DNA from: Lachnospiraceae bacterium
GTDB lineage: Bacteria > Bacillota > Clostridia > Lachnospirales > Lachnospiraceae
Reading direction: 5' to 3'
Length of the DNA: 64,000 nucleotides
Assembly: GCA_015057035.1 (NCBI GenBank)
Contig: SVFC01000009.1
Coordinates: 1 to 64,000, forward strand
Part shown: positions 1-8,733 of the stretch, one piece after another
Layout of the letters: each line of letters begins with the position of its first letter
Position numbering within the stretch: position 1 is the stretch's first letter
The notes under the pieces: generated by a model
What the model was told of the DNA's origin: nothing
What the model saw: only the letters and a program-made list of their open reading frames with translations
Databases searched by the model: none
Program-made: the position numbers and the translations under genes

Positions 1-1602
1 GCTCAGGCTGCTCTTAAGATCGCTTGCGATTTAGTTGACGAAGGAATGAGAACAGAAGAAGAAGCTGTTGCAATGATTGATCCTCGTAACTTAGATACAT
101 TATTACATCCACAGTTCGACGCTAAAGCTCTTAAAGCTGCAACTCCACTTGGAAAAGGTCTTGGTGCTTCACCAGGTGCTGCTTGTGGTAAAGTTGTATT
201 TACAGCAGATGACGCTGTAGCTTGGGCTGAAAAAGGTGAAAAGGTTGTATTAGTTCGTCTTGAAACATCTCCAGAAGATATCACAGGTATGAAAGCTGCT
301 CAGGGTATCTTAACAGTACGTGGTGGTATGACATCTCACGCTGCAGTAGTAGCTCGTGGTATGGGTACATGCTGTGTATCTGGTTGTGGCGACATCAACA
401 TGGATGAAGAAAACAAGAAATTCACATTAGCTGGCCAGACATTCGTAGAAGGTTCAGAAATCTCTATCGATGGTACAACAGGTAACATCTACGGTGGAAT
501 TATCCCAACAGTAGACGCTGTTATCGCTGGCGAATTTGGCCGTATTATGGCTTGGGCTGACAAATATCGTACACTTAAAGTTCGTACAAACGCTGATACA
601 CCAGCTGACGCTCGTAAAGCTCGCGAACTTGGTGCAGAAGGTATCGGTCTCTGCCGTACAGAGCATATGTTCTTCGAAGAAAGCAGAATCGCAGCATTCC
701 GTGAAATGATCTGTTCTGACACAGTAGAAGAAAGAGAAGCAGCTCTTGAAAAGATCCTTCCATACCAGCAGGGAGACTTCGAAGGATTATTCGAAGCACT
801 TGAAGGAAACCCAGTTACAATTCGTTTCCTTGATCCACCATTACATGAGTTCGTTCCTACAGAAGAAGCTGATATCAAGAAACTTGCTGACGCTCAGGGC
901 AAATCAGTAGAAGATATCAAAGCTATCATCACTTCATTACACGAATTCAACCCAATGATGGGACACAGAGGTCTTCGTCTTGCAGTTACTTATCCAGAAA
1001 TCGCTAAGATGCAGACAAAAGCTGTTATCCGTGCAGCAATCAACGTACAGAAAGCACATGCTGACTGGAATGTAGTTCCAGAAATTATGATTCCACTTTC
1101 ATGTGATACAAAAGAATTAAAATACGTAAGAGATATCGTTATCGCTACAGCTAACGAAGAAATCGCAGCTGCAGGTGCTGACCTTCACTACGAAGTAGGT
1201 ACTATGATGGAAATCCCACGTGCATGTCTTACAGCTGATGAAATCGCTACTAACGCAGACTTCTTCTGCTTCGGTACAAACGACTTAACTCAGATGACAT
1301 ACGGTTTCTCTCGTGACGACGCTGGTAAGTTCTTAGACGCATACTATGATACTAAGATCTTCGAAAACGACCCATTTGCAAAACTTGACCAGACAGGTGT
1401 TGGTAAGTTAATGGAAATGGCAATCAAACTTGGTAAGCCAGTAAACAACAAACTTCACGTTGGTATCTGTGGTGAACACGGTGGAGATCCTACATCAGTA
1501 GAATTCTGCCACAAGATCGGTCTTGACTATGTATCTTGCTCACCATTCCGTGTGCCAATCGCAAGACTTGCTGCTGCTCAGGCTGCAATCAACAACAAAT
1601 AG
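1..1602 (+). CDS. ppdK: Pyruvate, phosphate dikinase, C-terminal part (5' end outside window)
   Basis: Open frame from base 1. Motifs GGMTSHAAVVARGMG (phospho-His domain) and GTNDLTQMTYGFSRDD / CGEHGGDP (PEP-binding domain). Confidence 0.97.
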   Translation, partial: AQAALKIACDLVDEGMRTEEEAVAMIDPRNLDTLLHPQFDAKALKAATPLGKGLGASPGAACGKVVFTADDAVAWAEKGEKVVLVRLETSPEDITGMKAAQGILTVRGGMTSHAAVVARGMGTCCVSGCGDINMDEENKKFTLAGQTFVEGSEISIDGTTGNIYGGIIPTVDAVIAGEFGRIMAWADKYRTLKVRTNADTPADARKARELGAEGIGLCRTEHMFFEESRIAAFREMICSDTVEEREAALEKILPYQQGDFEGLFEALEGNPVTIRFLDPPLHEFVPTEEADIKKLADAQGKSVEDIKAIITSLHEFNPMMGHRGLRLAVTYPEIAKMQTKAVIRAAINVQKAHADWNVVPEIMIPLSCDTKELKYVRDIVIATANEEIAAAGADLHYEVGTMMEIPRACLTADEIATNADFFCFGTNDLTQMTYGFSRDDAGKFLDAYYDTKIFENDPFAKLDQTGVGKLMEMAIKLGKPVNNKLHVGICGEHGGDPTSVEFCHKIGLDYVSCSPFRVPIARLAAAQAAINNK

Positions 1603-1850
1603 TTGGGTGTTTTCTATAGAAGATAGTGCAACTATAAGTTGAGTTTAAAATTCAAAGAGGTATCTTATCTAGAAATAGGTAAGATGCCTCTTTTTTTGAT
1701 GGAGTATGAAGTGTGAGTTGGGCGGAACACGGGTTTGGGGCGTGTAAAGGAAAGCGAATAGATGGGGCGTTTTGGGGTACTAGGAAGTGAGAAATGTGGA
1801 GAAATTTCTCGTAAAAAAAGGAATCTAATGTTATAATGAAGAAAATGATA
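1579..1850 (+). repeat. Copy 1 of diverged direct repeat: ppdK 3' end, terminator, 47-bp block
   Basis: caggctgcaatcaacaacaaatag ... gtgagttgggcggaacacgggtttggggcgtgtaaaggaaagcgaat; second copy at 5545-5820. Confidence 0.85.
1655..1697 (+). terminator. Rho-independent terminator downstream of ppdK
   Basis: agaggtatcttatc..ggtaagatgcctct stem followed by T7. Confidence 0.8.
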
Positions 1851-1873
1851 TATGATTTTGTAAAGGAGAAAAT

Positions 1874-3118
1874 ATGAAAATTCAACTTATAAATATGCTT
1901 GCTAATATGTCTAAAGAATACGATGATAAATTTGATGTTTCTTCGCTTGCTTCACCAAGGTCGTTAGATGAGTATGATGTAAATATTATTGATATATCAT
2001 CTAAGGATGGAATATGGCAAAATCATCATAATATAAGTAGTTCAATTGACATTATGAGTGATTTTAAGAGTATTAAGTCAATGGTTGAGCATAGCAATAA
2101 GTCGAAAATAATATATGTGTTACCGCAAAATGTAACTTTTTATAGTGATTATTATGATTACGGTGCAAAAAAAGGATATAATAATGCACAGCCAATAAAG
2201 GACAATATTGAGAATGTTTGTAAACATATGTTGCCGCAAATCATACCAAACTGTGGGTATAGTATTTCACTATTATTTGAGAATACCAGAACAATAGTTG
2301 GAGAGTTTACATATGAAGCGGATTTTTGCTTTATGGAAGATGATGATTGCGTTACAAAATCACATGGAAGTGAAAAATGTACAACCATTGAATATGGTAA
2401 CGGATTATATGTGACTACTTTAAATATCACTAAGGATGTTGATAGTTTAAGTGCGTACATAAATTATCTGTTTTCTAACAATAAAAAGGAAATAGAACCA
2501 GAATGGGTTCAAAATGTACAGTTTGCAGATGATAAAGTTCAAGAAGAGATAATATGCAATAGCCAACATATTATTGAAACTGAGAAAAGAAAGATTGAGT
2601 TAGCGACTCAAAGAATACAAGAAAATTCAAAATATAAATCTATTTTATATACTAATGGTGAGCATTTGGTAGAGGTTGTGATTGATATTTTAGAACAAAT
2701 TTTAGATTGTGACCTTTCGGAGTTCATAGATTTAAAAAAGGAAGATTTCTTGATTAAAAAAAATACAGGAACACTTATTGGAGAAATCAAGGGTGTGACG
2801 TCGAATGTGAAGTATGAGCATATATCACAAGTGGAGGTCCATTATAGAGGGTATTTGGATTCTTTGGAAGAAGAACAGAGAGAAGAATATGTTAATCAAA
2901 TATTAATTATGAATCCTTTTCGTAATAAAGAGATTAGTCAGCGAGAACCAATTAATGAGCAACAGGTTAAGCTGGCTGAAAGAAATGGCTGTTTGATTAT
3001 AAGTACATATACTTTGCTCAAGTTATATGAAAAATTTCTAAATGGCGAGATTTCTAGTGAACAGTGCTTAGATGTGTTTTTGCATCGAAAAGGATTGTTG
3101 AAAGTGGAAGATATATAG
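1874..3118 (+). CDS. Hypothetical protein, possible C-terminal PD-(D/E)XK nuclease-like domain
   Basis: ORF with RBS aaaggagaaa; C-terminal DFLIKKNTGTLIGEIKG resembles a D..ExK nuclease core. Confidence 0.6.
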   Translation: MKIQLINMLANMSKEYDDKFDVSSLASPRSLDEYDVNIIDISSKDGIWQNHHNISSSIDIMSDFKSIKSMVEHSNKSKIIYVLPQNVTFYSDYYDYGAKKGYNNAQPIKDNIENVCKHMLPQIIPNCGYSISLLFENTRTIVGEFTYEADFCFMEDDDCVTKSHGSEKCTTIEYGNGLYVTTLNITKDVDSLSAYINYLFSNNKKEIEPEWVQNVQFADDKVQEEIICNSQHIIETEKRKIELATQRIQENSKYKSILYTNGEHLVEVVIDILEQILDCDLSEFIDLKKEDFLIKKNTGTLIGEIKGVTSNVKYEHISQVEVHYRGYLDSLEEEQREEYVNQILIMNPFRNKEISQREPINEQQVKLAERNGCLIISTYTLLKLYEKFLNGEISSEQCLDVFLHRKGLLKVEDI

Positions 3119-3168
3119 AATTTAATATCATAGAGAAATATAGGTAATAAAAGCTATATGGTTCACAT

Positions 3169-3211
3169 AGCCGAGTGATTTCAAGTACAAAGAATCATTC
3201 GGCTCTTTTGT
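3169..3211 (+). terminator. Rho-independent terminator
   Basis: gccgagtgatt..aatcattcggc followed by tcttttg. Confidence 0.7.
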
Positions 3212-3293
3212 ATTTAAGATAGTGGATTTGCAGGGGGAATTATGTTAATATAAAATAAATTAAATTATATTTGATATAGGAGATAAATGATAG

Positions 3294-3322
3294 TTGAAAA
3301 ACAAGAACAGATGTTCTATAAT
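3294..3322 (+). promoter_or_regulatory. Sigma-A-type promoter with LexA/DinR-like box in the spacer
   Basis: TTGAAA (3294-3299), 17-nt spacer, TATAAT (3317-3322); GAACAGATGTTC at 3305-3316. Confidence 0.65.
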
Positions 3323-3354
3323 AAAAACTAGAATATAACAAAGGAGAATGTCAG

Positions 3355-4239
3355 ATGTTTAATAAGTTAGTAGAACAAATTTTTCAGTTTGGAAAAACAG
3401 AATTTAAGTCTGCAACCGAAGAAATAAGAAAAGTTATAGATGAAATGTCTTTAGATGATTTTAAAATTGTTGTAAGGCAGATAGGTACTATACCAGAAGT
3501 GATTGAACATGATTCTACAGAAGAAAAATTATATTCCAAAGCATCTGATATTGTGTTAGCAAGATGTTTTAGAGAATTAGGGATGAAGTCTCGTGCATTG
3601 GATGAGAGAGGGGATAGCGCAGATATAATTGCAGAGAGTAAGTCAGGATATAATTATAGTTTAGTTGCTGATGCAAAATGCTTTAGATTGAGTAGAACAG
3701 CTAAAAATCAAAAGGATTTCAAAGTAAGTAATTTAAGTGATTGGAGAGGCTCAGAAAACGAGTATGCCGTTTTGGTTGCGCCTTATTTCCAGTATCCTCA
3801 AAATACTAGTCAAATTTATTCTAAAGCATTAGAAAACAACGTATGTCTTATGACTTGGGAGCATATGTCAATTATGATTGAACGTGAAATTATAGAAAAT
3901 GAGCATTTCTCATTGGAATCTTTATGGAATTCATCACAAATGATTGCAAGGGACAGAACATTAGTGTTTGCAAATGCAAAGACATGTTTTTTGAATAGAA
4001 TAGATGGTTATGTGGCAAAAAAGATAGGTGTATCGGAGGAAGATTTTTTAGATATACTTGCAGAATATAAAAATCTTATAGTTTGTCGAGGAGAAATGGA
4101 AATTGAATTTTGGAATAATTGCATTGGAGAAATTGAAAAGCTGACTAGAGAAGAAGCAATTGAAGAGTTGATAAGAGCAAAGAAGTTGCATGAAAAGATA
4201 GGTGCAATTAATTCATATATTGTTAAATTACGAAAATAA
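3355..4239 (+). CDS. HindIII-family type II restriction endonuclease
   Basis: YSLVADAKCFRLSRTAKNQKDFKVSNLSDWR closely matches recalled HindIII YGLVADAKSFRLSRTAKNQKDFKVKALSEWR; also FQYP and TREEAIE segments. Confidence 0.93.
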   Translation: MFNKLVEQIFQFGKTEFKSATEEIRKVIDEMSLDDFKIVVRQIGTIPEVIEHDSTEEKLYSKASDIVLARCFRELGMKSRALDERGDSADIIAESKSGYNYSLVADAKCFRLSRTAKNQKDFKVSNLSDWRGSENEYAVLVAPYFQYPQNTSQIYSKALENNVCLMTWEHMSIMIEREIIENEHFSLESLWNSSQMIARDRTLVFANAKTCFLNRIDGYVAKKIGVSEEDFLDILAEYKNLIVCRGEMEIEFWNNCIGEIEKLTREEAIEELIRAKKLHEKIGAINSYIVKLRK

Positions 4240-4251
4240 TGAGGTAAAACG

Positions 4252-5160
4252 ATGAGTAGAGTGGAACATGGAGATTCTATTCAGTTGATTAAAACTGTGG
4301 AGAGTGAATCTGTACATCTTATATTGTCGGACATTCCATATGGAATAAATTATGATGAATGGGATGTTCTACATAATAATACGAATAGTGCATTGTTGGG
4401 AAAAAGTCCCGCACAAGAAAAATGTGGGTCTGTATTTAAAACACGTGGAAAACCGCTTAATGGATGGTCGCAGGCGGATAAAGAAATTCCAATGGAATAT
4501 TATCAGTGGTGCAAGTCATGGTCAGATGATTGGTATAGAGTGTTGAAACCTGGAGCTAGTTGTTTTGTTTTTGCTGGTAGAAGATTGGCTCATAGATGCA
4601 TATGTGCAATGGAGGATTCCGGATTTATTTTTAAAGATATGATTGCATGGGAAAAAGATGCAGCTGCATACAGAGCGCAGAGGGTAAGTTGCGTTTTTGA
4701 TAGAAGAGATGATATTGAAAATAGTCAGAAATGGGAAGGGTGGAAAATTGGTAATCTGAGACCACTATTTGAGCCCATCTTATGGTTTATGAAACCCTAT
4801 CCACAAGGAGGAACATTAACAGATAACATATTAGAAAATGAAATTGGCGCATTTAATGAGCAAAAGTATAAAGAACTTGCAGTTTGGAATGAAGGATTAG
4901 AAATATGTTCAAATATTTTAAAGGTTCAAACACAAAAATCTGATAGAGGACTTCATCCAACTCAAAAAGCTGTTAAATTGATGGAAATTTTAATATCACT
5001 AGTAACAATTGAAGGTCAGGTTGTGTTAGATCCATTTTGTGGTTGCGGAACGACACTTGTTGCGGCAAAAAATTTGAATAGAGATTATATAGGATTTGAA
5101 ATAAACGAAGAATATTATAAAAATATTTTAATTCGCCTCTCAGAAGACGAGTCGGATTAA
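4252..5160 (+). CDS. Site-specific DNA-methyltransferase (adenine-N6), HindIII-type modification partner
   Basis: SDIPYGINYDEW (DPPY-like) and DPFCGCGTTLVAAKNLNRDYIGFE (SAM motif I); directly downstream of the HindIII-like gene. Confidence 0.9.
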   Translation: MSRVEHGDSIQLIKTVESESVHLILSDIPYGINYDEWDVLHNNTNSALLGKSPAQEKCGSVFKTRGKPLNGWSQADKEIPMEYYQWCKSWSDDWYRVLKPGASCFVFAGRRLAHRCICAMEDSGFIFKDMIAWEKDAAAYRAQRVSCVFDRRDDIENSQKWEGWKIGNLRPLFEPILWFMKPYPQGGTLTDNILENEIGAFNEQKYKELAVWNEGLEICSNILKVQTQKSDRGLHPTQKAVKLMEILISLVTIEGQVVLDPFCGCGTTLVAAKNLNRDYIGFEINEEYYKNILIRLSEDESD

Positions 5161-5344
5161 AAGGTTTGAAATGTTAACTTCTACACTGTCTCAAATATCG
5201 AAAATTTATTTGCGAGGAACGAGATATAAGATAATTTGAAGGAATAGTTATATTAGTTGACTTATTTTCAGTTCAGAGTTATACTCCAACACACTTAAGT
5301 GCAAAGACTAGTCTGAAACAAAATATGTGTAGGAGGACTAAATA

Positions 5345-5521
5345 TGGACGATTACAAAAATTAGTTACACTGAAAACGGAAAAGTAAGATTAGATTCAAG
5401 ACGCGTAGTTCTAACTTTGCTAGACGAATTGTTGAAAGCCCGGATTATCAACGTGCCGACATACAACCGTGCAAAGCAGGAAATATTACAAGACATGAAA
5501 TCCAATCCGAAACCTCAATAG
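5345..5521 (+). pseudogene. Short startless open frame, probable frameshifted remnant
   Basis: aggagg at 5331 then ATG (5344) in a frame that stops at once; the adjacent frame reads WTITKISYTENGKVRLDSRRVVLTLLDELLKARIINVPTYNRAKQEILQDMKSNPKPQ*. Confidence 0.4.
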
Positions 5522-5544
5522 CTCACCGGTGTACCACTGCGATA

Positions 5545-5820
5545 CAGGCTGCTATCAACAACAAGTAGTTGGCGCTTATCTATATGATTTAGTGTAAAGA
5601 ATATAGTGAGTTGAAATTCAAGGGCTCCATATCAATCAGAAATGGTTGATATGGGGCTTTTTTGTATGGAGTTTTGGGCGTGAGTTGGGCGGAACACGGG
5701 TTTGGGGCGTGCAAAGGAAAGCGAATGGTGTTTGAAATGTGTGGTTTGGGGTACTTGGAAATGAGAATGGTGTAGAAATCTCTCGTAATTAAAAATGTGA
5801 AATGATACAATTATGATGAA
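5545..5820 (+). repeat. Copy 2 of the ppdK-3'-end/terminator/47-bp block repeat
   Basis: caggctgctatcaacaacaagtag (QAAINNK*) at 5545-5568; 47-bp block at 5680-5726 with one mismatch to 1713-1759. Confidence 0.85.
5622..5663 (+). terminator. Rho-independent terminator, copy 2
   Basis: ggctccatatcaatc..gttgatatggggc followed by T-run. Confidence 0.75.
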
Positions 5821-5863
5821 ATGATGTAACAGACGAATGTAATATGAATTGGAGAGTGCGTTT

Positions 5864-6646
5864 ATGGAAAGTAGGACAAATGAAAAGTTGGCATATGGAT
5901 TTTTAGATTTAAAAATAAATGAATGTATTCCAAAATGGAGAGAAGAACACCGAGCAGAATATAAAATCATTATTGACTTAATGCAATTTTTATATTCGAT
6001 AGAAGACAATCTCATTGGCAAAGATGTAACACAACAGGATGTGTTTTTGATGTCATCTATCCTTGAATTAAATAGGTTGTTTCAAAGTGCGGTGTTATTA
6101 TTTGAAAGAGGAATTCCTGCATCTGCTAATATAATTATTAGAACAATTTTAGAATTATCATTAAATATTGTTGAAACTATTAAAAACGAAGGATATGTAC
6201 AAGAAATTCTATTTAATGAGGTTAAAGAAATGCGTTCAACTGCAAATACTGCTAAAGAATTTAATAGGCTTGATTTAATTCCTCCAGAAAGAATACAAGA
6301 AATACAGGAAACTTATGCTTCATTTGGGGAGAAACAATCTAAAAAGAAAAGTGTAAAGGATTTGGCAATAAAGAATGGTTTTGAAGTAGAATATTTGTTG
6401 TATAGAACATATTGTGGTAGTACTCATGTGTCGGCAAGCGCATTAGCTAAAAATTTTAGGGTTTCATCCTTAGGTATTGTTTATGATGGAAATATTCAAT
6501 TAAGTGACTTTAAGAATGATTTGTGTAGATTAATAGGGATTACAATGATTTCAATACCAACACTAGTAAACGACTACATTAGGGATGATATTTTAAAGAA
6601 ACAATATGATTTAATATGTGAAAACCTTGAAAATATTTTTAGATAA
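5864..6646 (+). CDS. DUF5677-like protein
   Basis: SAVLLFERGIPASANIIIRTILELSLNI, YRTYCGSTHVSA; ATG at 5864 preceded by ggag. Confidence 0.65.
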   Translation: MESRTNEKLAYGFLDLKINECIPKWREEHRAEYKIIIDLMQFLYSIEDNLIGKDVTQQDVFLMSSILELNRLFQSAVLLFERGIPASANIIIRTILELSLNIVETIKNEGYVQEILFNEVKEMRSTANTAKEFNRLDLIPPERIQEIQETYASFGEKQSKKKSVKDLAIKNGFEVEYLLYRTYCGSTHVSASALAKNFRVSSLGIVYDGNIQLSDFKNDLCRLIGITMISIPTLVNDYIRDDILKKQYDLICENLENIFR

Positions 6647-6735
6647 TAATTCAGTTGTATATGTTAAGTGTCAAAAAATATCAGTAAAAAGAGTTATATG
6701 ACGATTTTCTAAAATGAACACAGTTTATTATTATG

Positions 6736-6788
6736 TTGACATAGTTTATGTTTAATGATATGCTTTTACGATTTAACACGAGTTAAAT
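6736..6788 (+). promoter_or_regulatory. Promoter with downstream inverted-repeat operator candidate
   Basis: TTGACA (6736-6741), 17 nt, TATGCT (6759-6764); ATTTAAC-acga-GTTAAAT at 6771-6788. Confidence 0.5.
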
Positions 6789-6821
6789 GAAGGCATGGGA
6801 TGAGAAAGGAAAACTATTTAT

Positions 6822-7460
6822 ATGAAACATAATTTTCAATATGTTCCTCGCAGTGAGTATTTGCCTATAAAAAAGGAACTTGAGGAACTGATTCATGCAG
6901 TTCAGAATGAATTAAGAGATGATTACTTTACATTTTCTTTCACTTATGTAGGAAGCACTCATCGTAAATTAATTACGCAAGATGTTGGTGGGAATCAAGG
7001 GTATGACTTTGATGTAAACATACATGTTAATGATGACAATGAGGGATTTTCTCCTGAAGAGATTCGAAGAGTCATTAGGAAAGCATTTGATAAACATGGA
7101 AAAACATTTGGATATGATTTTTGTGAGGATAGTACTAGAGTTCTAACCATTAAGCGTAAAGACAGGTTCAGAAGCAAGATTCTTAGTAGTTGTGATTTTG
7201 CAATTGTATATGATTGTTCAGATGGGCGACAACAGTATATTCACTTTAATAAGAAACAAAAGATTTATAAATGGGAATATTTGCCGATGAGCAATGAGGA
7301 GTTAGAAAAAAGGGTTCAATGGTTGAAAGAAAATAGTCTTTGGAATGAAGTGCGAGAAGTATATATCGAGAAAAAGAATTGTAATTGTAATCCAGACAAG
7401 CGTTCAAGGTCATTGTATGCAGAAACTATCAATGAACTATATAGACTATATCGGAAATAG
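6822..7460 (+). CDS. Nucleotidyltransferase-like protein
   Basis: FTYVGSTHRKL..GGNQGYDFDVNIHV gives a GS...DxD-type pattern. Confidence 0.6.
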   Translation: MKHNFQYVPRSEYLPIKKELEELIHAVQNELRDDYFTFSFTYVGSTHRKLITQDVGGNQGYDFDVNIHVNDDNEGFSPEEIRRVIRKAFDKHGKTFGYDFCEDSTRVLTIKRKDRFRSKILSSCDFAIVYDCSDGRQQYIHFNKKQKIYKWEYLPMSNEELEKRVQWLKENSLWNEVREVYIEKKNCNCNPDKRSRSLYAETINELYRLYRK

Positions 7461-7513
7461 TACTTATAATTATACATTAACTTTATTATTATTTATACGA
7501 GGTGACGACTAAT

Positions 7514-8434
7514 ATGTCAATTACTTATGAAGAATGGTGCAAAACAAATACAAATATTATTCCTTTAGTGCGGTCTTTACATTCTTCTCTTCCTGAACAA
7601 TATATCGGCTTTTATTTACATGAAGTGTTTGGTGACGAAGTTGAATATCAAAAGCAGTTTGATTGGCTTGGTAGACGTTCATTAGATATTTATATTCCTT
7701 CATTACAATTAGCAGTCGAATATGATGGTGAATACTATCATAGAAATACATCCTCTAGTGATAGTCAAAAAACATCGTTGTGTCATGCACATGGTATTTA
7801 TCTTATTCATATACAAGAGATGAAAGCAACTCAAGATAAAAGTCGAAAAAGAAATGTAGTCAGTTACTACTATGAAAAAAATTATAAAAACATCGATGTT
7901 GCAATCCAAAGTTTATGTGTATTGATTAATAAAAAATATGGCACTACGATACAAATTGATGTGGATTTAAATAGAGACGATAAGGAAATCATATCATACG
8001 TCCAAGTGCAATATCATAAGAGAACTATTGCGTATATATGGCCTGAATCAGAAGATTATTGGTTAGAAGAAGAAAATCAACAGTCTATTTATGATGTCTT
8101 TTACACAGATAATATTCCTTTCTCATTACAATGTCCTTATTGTCAAAGCAGATTTACACTTTTTACTAGATATTTTCATCATAGAAAATCGCTTGTTCCA
8201 TGTGAATGTGAATATGATGAAATAGAACGTGCGTTGAAAGCGACGATTAGAAAATATAAGGAAACCGGAGAATTAATAATATTTGATGATTCTCTTAGCA
8301 GTCGTAGATTATATGACAGAATGGTACAAAGTATTAGATACTATTTAGATGCTGCTTCAAAAGAAGAAATCGAAATGTATAAAAAGTTAGGGTTTGAATC
8401 CCCACGTTTGGATTATTATTTAACTCGTTTTTGA
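7514..8434 (+). CDS. VSR/DUF559-like PD-(D/E)XK endonuclease-fold protein with Cys motifs
   Basis: RRSLDIYIPSLQLAVEYDGEYYHR; CPYC..CEC; ATG at 7514 after gaggtg. Confidence 0.6.
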   Translation: MSITYEEWCKTNTNIIPLVRSLHSSLPEQYIGFYLHEVFGDEVEYQKQFDWLGRRSLDIYIPSLQLAVEYDGEYYHRNTSSSDSQKTSLCHAHGIYLIHIQEMKATQDKSRKRNVVSYYYEKNYKNIDVAIQSLCVLINKKYGTTIQIDVDLNRDDKEIISYVQVQYHKRTIAYIWPESEDYWLEEENQQSIYDVFYTDNIPFSLQCPYCQSRFTLFTRYFHHRKSLVPCECEYDEIERALKATIRKYKETGELIIFDDSLSSRRLYDRMVQSIRYYLDAASKEEIEMYKKLGFESPRLDYYLTRF

Positions 8435-8560
8435 TTAGTATCAGGAATTTGTTTGGTAAATAGGTGCTTTAAATAAATCAGTTGACTAAATTACCACATA
8501 AAGAGTATATTCTTTATAGAAGGTGATGCACAGCCTTATAAATGAGCGAGTTAATAGAAG

Positions 8561-8592
8561 GCGGAGACTGCTATAGTCTCTGCTTCTTTTTT
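8561..8592 (+). terminator. Rho-independent terminator
   Basis: gcggagactgctatagtctctgcttctttttt. Confidence 0.65.
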
Positions 8593-8733
8593 ATCTAAGT
8601 TTATAAATATCTAGCGACTGTTTCTTATGCAACAAATCATAACATTATTCTTACAAAATGGTAAGTTTGGTTGATTGTAAGAAAGGATAGTCATAGATAT
8701 AATGTAATCAAATATATCAAAGGTGGGAAAAAG

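Noticed and set aside
489-878. Long minus-strand ORF inside ppdK
   Set aside because: Fully antisense to a well-conserved coding gene; codon-bias shadow ORF. The same applies to most minus ORFs inside CheB, CheA, MCP and glycosidase genes.
1652-1885. Minus-strand ORF sharing IRFPLHAPNPCSAQLT with the ORF at 5589-5810
   Set aside because: The shared peptide is the complement of the 47-bp repeat and runs through the terminator and upstream region of plus-strand genes; similarity is explained by the DNA repeat, with no RBS or independent support.
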